Positions 5,221 through 8,283 of a stretch of DNA of 8,283 nt are shown piece by piece; within the stretch, counting starts at the first letter, position 1, and each line of letters starts with the position of its first letter. The stretch is from an uncultured Anaerolineaceae bacterium (GTDB lineage: Bacteria > Chloroflexota > Anaerolineae > Anaerolineales > Anaerolineaceae). The position numbers were made by a program, and so were the translations under genes. The notes beneath the pieces were generated by a model. The model was given only the letters and a program-made list of their open reading frames with translations, did no database searches and was not told the DNA's origin. Where the stretch lies: positions 1-8,283 of the forward strand of contig CALCQT010000481.1 in NCBI GenBank assembly GCA_937894825.1, read 5' to 3'.

Positions 5221-5877
5221 ATGAATCAAGAAAAAAGAATCATCTCTGCATCCATGCTGGCCTCGGACTTTTCCCAGTCCGGAAACGAAGCCAAAGCCGT
5301 GGCCGCCGCCGGCAGCGACTGGCTCCATATTGACGTCATGGACGGCGTATTTGTCCCGAACATCACCATCGGCGTCCCTTTTGTTCAGGCGATGAAAAAG
5401 AGCGTATCCATCCCGCTGGACGTCCATCTGATGATCGTCCAGCCCGAGAAGCATATTCATGCCTTTGCCAAGACCGGCGCGGACATTCTGACCATTCATT
5501 GCGAGAACAACCCCAACATTCATTACACACTGATGGAGATCCGCAAGCTCGGCGTGCGCCCTGCCGTCGCCATCAACCCCGGCACACCGGCGATCCTGGT
5601 CGAACCGATCCTGCCGTTTATCGACATGGTCCTGGTGATGACGGTCAACCCCGGGTTCGGGGGACAGAAATTCATCCCGGAAACACTCTCCAAGATCCGC
5701 CAGATCCGGCAATGGAGCGATGAGCGGAATTTGAATCTGAACATTCAGGTGGACGGCGGAATCAACGGCGAAACAGCCGGGCTCTGCGCGGAAGCCGGCG
5801 CCAATGTGCTGGTAGCTGGCACTGCGATCTTCGGCTATCCCGAAGGTTACGCCGCCGGTATCCAGGCGCTGCGCTGA
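5221..5877 (+). CDS. rpe: Ribulose-phosphate 3-epimerase
   Basis: This 218-residue TIM-barrel enzyme interconverts ribulose 5-phosphate and xylulose 5-phosphate in the pentose phosphate pathway. The sequence has the hallmark order: SASMLASDF at the first strand, HIDVMDGVFVPNITIG (H36, catalytic D38), DVHLMI (H69), TVNPGFGGQKF (141-151), and VDGGIN (second catalytic D178), ending in the phosphate-binding VAGTAIFG. The four metal ligands H36, D38, H69 and D178 are present. Length is typical of the family. It lies 88 bp after the kinase gene behind a weak hairpin, so it may have its own promoter or receive read-through. It ends against rpmB on the other strand, with a shared hairpin between them. 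Confidence 0.97.
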   Translation: MNQEKRIISASMLASDFSQSGNEAKAVAAAGSDWLHIDVMDGVFVPNITIGVPFVQAMKKSVSIPLDVHLMIVQPEKHIHAFAKTGADILTIHCENNPNIHYTLMEIRKLGVRPAVAINPGTPAILVEPILPFIDMVLVMTVNPGFGGQKFIPETLSKIRQIRQWSDERNLNLNIQVDGGINGETAGLCAEAGANVLVAGTAIFGYPEGYAAGIQALR

Positions 5878-5897
5878 AACAATAAAATTTGATGCAC

Positions 5898-5919
5898 TGC
5901 TTTGGGAAATATCAAAGCA
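5898..5919 (+). other. Small hairpin after rpe
   Basis: TGCTTTG and CAAAGCA form a 7 bp stem with an 8 nt loop, 20 bp after the rpe stop. It has no T-run. It probably protects the rpe mRNA 3' end or is incidental; the better terminator is the next hairpin. Confidence 0.3.
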
Positions 5920-5934
5920 CAAAACATTAAACTA

Positions 5935-5966
5935 AAAAACTTCTCGCCAGTGATTGAGAAGTTTTT
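5935..5966. terminator. Bidirectional terminator between rpe and rpmB
   Basis: AAAAACTTCTC and GAGAAGTTTTT form an 11 bp perfect stem around a 10 nt loop. The stem has A5 on one side and T5 on the other, so each strand carries a U-tract at the base. It sits between two convergent genes and can serve both. Confidence 0.8.
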
Positions 5967-5996
5967 CGTTAGGTATTCAAAAGTGCAGCGATCAAG

Positions 5997-6179
5997 CTAT
6001 TTGGTTTTCGCCATGGTGCGAATGCATTTGGCACACATTGTTTTTTGAATCGAGCGTCCGTTTTCAAAAATTGTGACTTTCTGCAAATTGGGGCGAAATG
6101 TCCGATTTGTCGCGCGCTGGGAAAAGCTTCTGGCGTGACCGAACATTGTTGTTTTTCCGCAAGTCTCACATTTAGCCAT
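5997..6179 (-). CDS. rpmB: 50S ribosomal protein bL28
   Basis: This 60-residue basic protein of the large ribosomal subunit starts MAKCETCGK and contains the bL28 core TNRTFRPNLQKV (24-35). It keeps two CxxC pairs (C4-C7 and C49-C52), which marks the zinc-ribbon form rather than the Cys-free paralogue induced under zinc limitation in some bacteria. Length is normal for short bL28. ATG 6179 follows a purine-rich leader (AAGGA and AGAAG upstream). It is transcribed alone, from a candidate promoter about 140 bp upstream, and converges on rpe. Confidence 0.96.
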   Translation of the reverse strand: MAKCETCGKTTMFGHARSFSQRATNRTFRPNLQKVTIFENGRSIQKTMCAKCIRTMAKTK

Positions 6180-6319
6180 GTTCTTCTGTTCCTTTCCTTC
6201 TTAAGATCAATCCGGCTCCTTTGATTCTCCGCAATCTGCTTGCAGTGTACAAACAAAACCCGGACAAAAAGAATCCTCTTTGAAACGGACCAACAATGCT
6301 TTCGATCCGACAAAGAATT

Positions 6320-6328
6320 ATTCTACCA
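6320..6328 (-). promoter_or_regulatory. Extended -10 promoter for rpmB
   Basis: On the minus strand TGG-TAGAAT (6328-6320) is an extended -10 element (TGn plus a 5/6 match to TATAAT). No good -35 box is seen, as is common with extended -10 promoters. The start would lie near 6313 and leave a leader of about 130 nt before rpmB. Confidence 0.5.
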
Positions 6329-6426
6329 CAAGTTTCCTTTAATCCGGAAGAGAGAAACAAAAACCAAGAATTCAAAATAGCACATATGTCTCAAACACAA
6401 TGAATCGCCGCGCAAGTAGAAATGCA

Positions 6427-6462
6427 GGGGATGTTTTTTTCTTCAATGCAAAAAACATCCCC
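6427..6462 (-). terminator. Hairpin after the GH17 gene, probable terminator
   Basis: There are perfect 13 bp arms (GGGGATGTTTTTT at 6427-6439 and its complement at 6450-6462) around a 10 nt loop, beginning 18 bp beyond the GH17 stop. On the minus strand the run of T is inside the stem rather than after it, so this is not a textbook intrinsic terminator, though its position fits one. Confidence 0.55.
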
Positions 6463-6479
6463 CAAAGGCCTTCCCGTTT

Positions 6480-7853
6480 TTACTTGGATACCGCCTGATC
6501 AGCAGAAATAGACTGGTAAATTCGCCGATAAGCGTCCTTCAGCACGCCGTCAGAGGTAAAATGTCCCCAATGCCCTCCGACGTCGGCATTCGTCCCTTCC
6601 ACTTTCCAGGCCTCATCGATCTCAGAGAAGAACACAATCTCAACGTTATTTTCCCGCGACCAGGCATACGTCTCCTCAAACAGCAACGCCGCGTTTTCCT
6701 CGCTGGGCGCGGCGACGCCCTCCGGGCTGCCCGTAGTCGGCCATCCGCTTTCGGAGATGATGACCGGTCGGCCTCCCGCCGCTTCAACGACCTGATCGTA
6801 TGTGGTCGTGAGATATTGAGCGGCATTCTCCGCTGTGACATTACTGAAAAAAGGATAGATCGTGACAAGGATCACTTCGCAGTTTTCCACCAGATCCGGA
6901 TTGTTAAGAAATACTTCCGCAGTATCCGACGTTCCAACCGGAATGCTTTTGTTCGTTATCCGCTCACGAACATAGGTTATATATTCGTTCAGTTCAGCTG
7001 CGGAAAAATCGCTTCTGTGAATTGTCTCCGACCCCACCACGGCAACATCGACATACCCTTCATTCGCCAGCTCGATCAGCTTATCCAATTCCGCGTAAAT
7101 CTGGCGTTCTGAATAGCGGCTGTCCATCCAACTGCCCGCGATAACACGCAGTTGATAATCTTCCTTAGCGGGTTGATATATCTTTTCCAATTCACCGGAT
7201 ACACCAAAAAGGCGAATCGTGTCCGCATAGGGGTGGATCAGGTCCAGTTGCCAGCGCATCAATTCCAGAGGAACTGCACTGTTTACTTCAGGAGAGAGGC
7301 CGTCAATGTATGGCGAGTAACAGAGGGACAGCTTTGGCGTGTCCGCGGGATGTTTTTCGGCAACCGGCTCCGGGATGGAAATAATCGGTTCCTCCGTCTG
7401 TTGAATCTCAACTCGGCCATCTGCATAGCGGTCGATGATCACCATATCCCAAGCAGCTTCTTTCGTCTGTGCATCGTATCCTTCCGGAACAAAGTCACTG
7501 GGGATCAGGTACACATACAGCCGCTCAGCGTACAGGTCATTCCCGCCCGTCACGAACAAACAGGAGAAGCCCTGGCTGTCAACCGCCACCGAAGGCGTCG
7601 CATAGGTCGGCTTCGGCCCCCAGATTCTGTCACCCCGGGTCACCTCCAGTGACATCGTGATGGCATAGTCCGCATAATCGCCTGCCGCGCTCTCAAACCA
7701 GATGTGACCGTCAACAGTTCTGCCTTCGCCAATGGCAGGGACATTGTCAATCGCGATATGAGGCTGCGGTGCGTCCGCCGCGAAAACAACGCGGGCAACA
7801 AACAGTTGGCAACTGAGCGCAAAGAATACAAATAGCGCATAGATTTTGTTCAT
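6480..7853 (-). CDS. Secreted GH17-family glycoside hydrolase (endo-beta-1,3-glucanase-like)
   Basis: The 457-residue protein has a signal peptide at 1-25 (MNKIYALFVFF... then VFA-AD), so it is exported. An N-terminal beta-rich module (about 30-142) has the pattern I-x-x-VP-x-IG...GH-x-WF, TGG and YLIP-x-x-F-x-P. Similar modules, in my recollection, precede catalytic domains in bacterial and archaeal glucanases. After a Pro/Glu linker (150-172), the catalytic barrel spans about 174-450. E276 in VVGSET is the likely acid/base. E368 in VIISESGWPTTG is the nucleophile, within the GH17 signature. FFSEIDEAWKVEG (408-420) and the final GHWGHF segment are also GH17-like. It would cleave beta-1,3-glucans or related polymers outside the cell. 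ATG 7853 has AGGAGG 7 nt upstream. It is a single gene, divergent from padR. Exact substrate cannot be told. Confidence 0.85.
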   Translation of the reverse strand: MNKIYALFVFFALSCQLFVARVVFAADAPQPHIAIDNVPAIGEGRTVDGHIWFESAAGDYADYAITMSLEVTRGDRIWGPKPTYATPSVAVDSQGFSCLFVTGGNDLYAERLYVYLIPSDFVPEGYDAQTKEAAWDMVIIDRYADGRVEIQQTEEPIISIPEPVAEKHPADTPKLSLCYSPYIDGLSPEVNSAVPLELMRWQLDLIHPYADTIRLFGVSGELEKIYQPAKEDYQLRVIAGSWMDSRYSERQIYAELDKLIELANEGYVDVAVVGSETIHRSDFSAAELNEYITYVRERITNKSIPVGTSDTAEVFLNNPDLVENCEVILVTIYPFFSNVTAENAAQYLTTTYDQVVEAAGGRPVIISESGWPTTGSPEGVAAPSEENAALLFEETYAWSRENNVEIVFFSEIDEAWKVEGTNADVGGHWGHFTSDGVLKDAYRRIYQSISADQAVSK

Positions 7854-7911
7854 TTCATAACCTCCTGACTATATGGTTTGCAAATTAGCGCTGTTTCACC
7901 CATCAGTGAGA

Positions 7912-7941
7912 ATGATAGGGCGAGAATTTAAAACTTAACAA
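7912..7941 (-). promoter_or_regulatory. Candidate promoter of the GH17 gene
   Basis: On the minus strand TTGTTA (7941-7936), an 18 bp spacer and TATCAT (7917-7912) give 4/6 and 5/6 matches to consensus. The start near 7905 would leave a leader of about 52 nt with a strong AGGAGG ribosome site. Confidence 0.4.
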
Positions 7942-8096
7942 CTGCATGATCTGCACATTCCTGACAGTTGAAAAGAATCAAAACATGAAAATCTGTGTTC
8001 AGTAAGCGTAATTTTACCCTGTCTCAGGAAGGAATGGAACAGGAATCTCATACGGGTTTAGGACATTCCGAGAAAATTACTTCCCTGTTGCCGAAA

Positions 8097-8114
8097 TTTG
8101 ATAAAATAATCAAA
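8097..8114. promoter_or_regulatory. Dyad and -10-like box before padR
   Basis: TTTGAT-N6-ATCAAA is a perfect 6 bp dyad, 10 bp before the padR start. It contains TAAAAT (8102-8107), a possible -10 box with no clear -35. PadR-type repressors often bind near their own promoters, so autoregulation is possible, but the arms are A/T-rich and short. Confidence 0.3.
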
Positions 8115-8124
8115 AGGACAAGCA

Positions 8125-8283
8125 ATGGCAAGAAAAGCGCAGCCTTTGTCGGTCGAGTTCATTTTACTCGGACTGATCCGGCAGACCCCCATCCACACCT
8201 ATGATCTGGCAAAAAAACTCGAATCGGACGACGAGTTGAGAATCCTCTGGCGCTTCAATCAGAGCCAGATCTACGAGATCCTG
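8125..8283 (+). CDS. PadR-family transcriptional regulator (partial, 3' end beyond right edge)
   Basis: The first 53 codons are visible. The protein begins MARKAQPLSVEFILLGLI, followed by TPIHTYDLAKKLE and ILWRFNQSQIYEIL. This is the winged-helix pattern of PadR: a first helix that ends in LGLI, a Gly/His-Tyr-Asp-Leu helix, and a recognition helix ending SQIYEIL (usually S-x-IY-x-L-L). The C-terminal dimerisation helix lies outside the window. ATG 8125 has AAGGA 6 nt upstream. It is divergent from the GH17 gene across 271 bp. It might control that gene, itself, or something beyond the edge, often a transporter in this family. Confidence 0.85.
   Translation, partial: MARKAQPLSVEFILLGLIRQTPIHTYDLAKKLESDDELRILWRFNQSQIYEIL

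Larger units (their letters stand above)
6180..6479. other. Intergenic region between rpmB and the GH17 gene
   Basis: This is 300 bp without a convincing gene. On the minus strand it holds the rpmB leader, a candidate extended -10 promoter (6320-6328) and, at its right end, the hairpin after the GH17 gene (6427-6462). The stretch 6360-6425 is A-rich with nothing recognisable. No zinc-uptake-regulator box was seen near rpmB. Confidence 0.6.

Noticed and set aside
5197..5922. A 241-codon minus-strand open frame across rpe
   Set aside because: It is an antisense shadow of rpe, which has all epimerase motifs. The shadow has no domain and no ribosome site.
5969..6375. Minus-strand frames overlapping rpmB (5969-6313 and 6172-6375)
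   Set aside because: They are out of frame with bL28, or extend into its A-rich leader, and have composition typical of chance frames.
6561..7652. Plus-strand open frames over the GH17 gene (6561-7112 and 7152-7652)
   Set aside because: They are antisense shadows. The GH17 frame has a signal peptide, a strong ribosome site and catalytic motifs.
7995..8204. A 69-codon plus-strand frame overlapping the start of padR
   Set aside because: It overlaps padR in another frame, lacks a ribosome site, and its sequence shows no domain.

Overview
The window reads as chromosomal DNA of an anaerobic bacterium, most likely a member of the Chloroflexota (Anaerolineae-like). This assignment is an inference. 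It rests on a short zinc-ribbon bL28, a cytosolic Ser/Thr kinase beside a PP2C phosphatase and a membrane-anchored SH3b protein, a GH17 enzyme with an N-terminal beta-rich module, and an HgcA-type corrinoid protein. No mobile element, tRNA, rRNA or CRISPR array was seen.

Left part, minus strand (1-1460): a compact operon arsR - arsC - hgcA, the last gene running off the left edge. A good sigma70-type promoter (TTGACA, 17 bp, TAAAAT) precedes arsR and is overlapped by ArsR-type dyads. HgcA is identified by its cap-helix motif NVWCAAGK. With HgcB, an expected ferredoxin not in the window, it is the corrinoid methyltransferase that makes methylmercury. Here hgcA follows a thioredoxin-type arsenate reductase by 11 bp, under an As/metalloid-type ArsR. 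This is the most notable content of the window.

Middle part (1493-5168): a strong hairpin terminator separates the ars-hgc operon from a monocistronic small heat-shock gene (hsp20). Next comes a signalling island. Three minus-strand genes (SH3b membrane protein, PP2C phosphatase, orphan OmpR/KdpE-like response regulator) are packed 3-9 bp apart. They are divergent, by only 26 bp, from a plus-strand Ser/Thr protein kinase. The kinase and phosphatase probably set the phosphorylation state of shared targets, possibly including the response regulator.

Right part (5169-8283): housekeeping genes rpe (plus) and rpmB (minus) converge on a shared hairpin terminator. A secreted GH17 endo-beta-1,3-glucanase-like protein (minus) follows. 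A PadR-family regulator begins on the plus strand and is cut by the right edge. The 300 bp between rpmB and the GH17 gene hold only the rpmB promoter and leader and a hairpin. The 271 bp between the GH17 gene and padR hold candidate promoters and a dyad.
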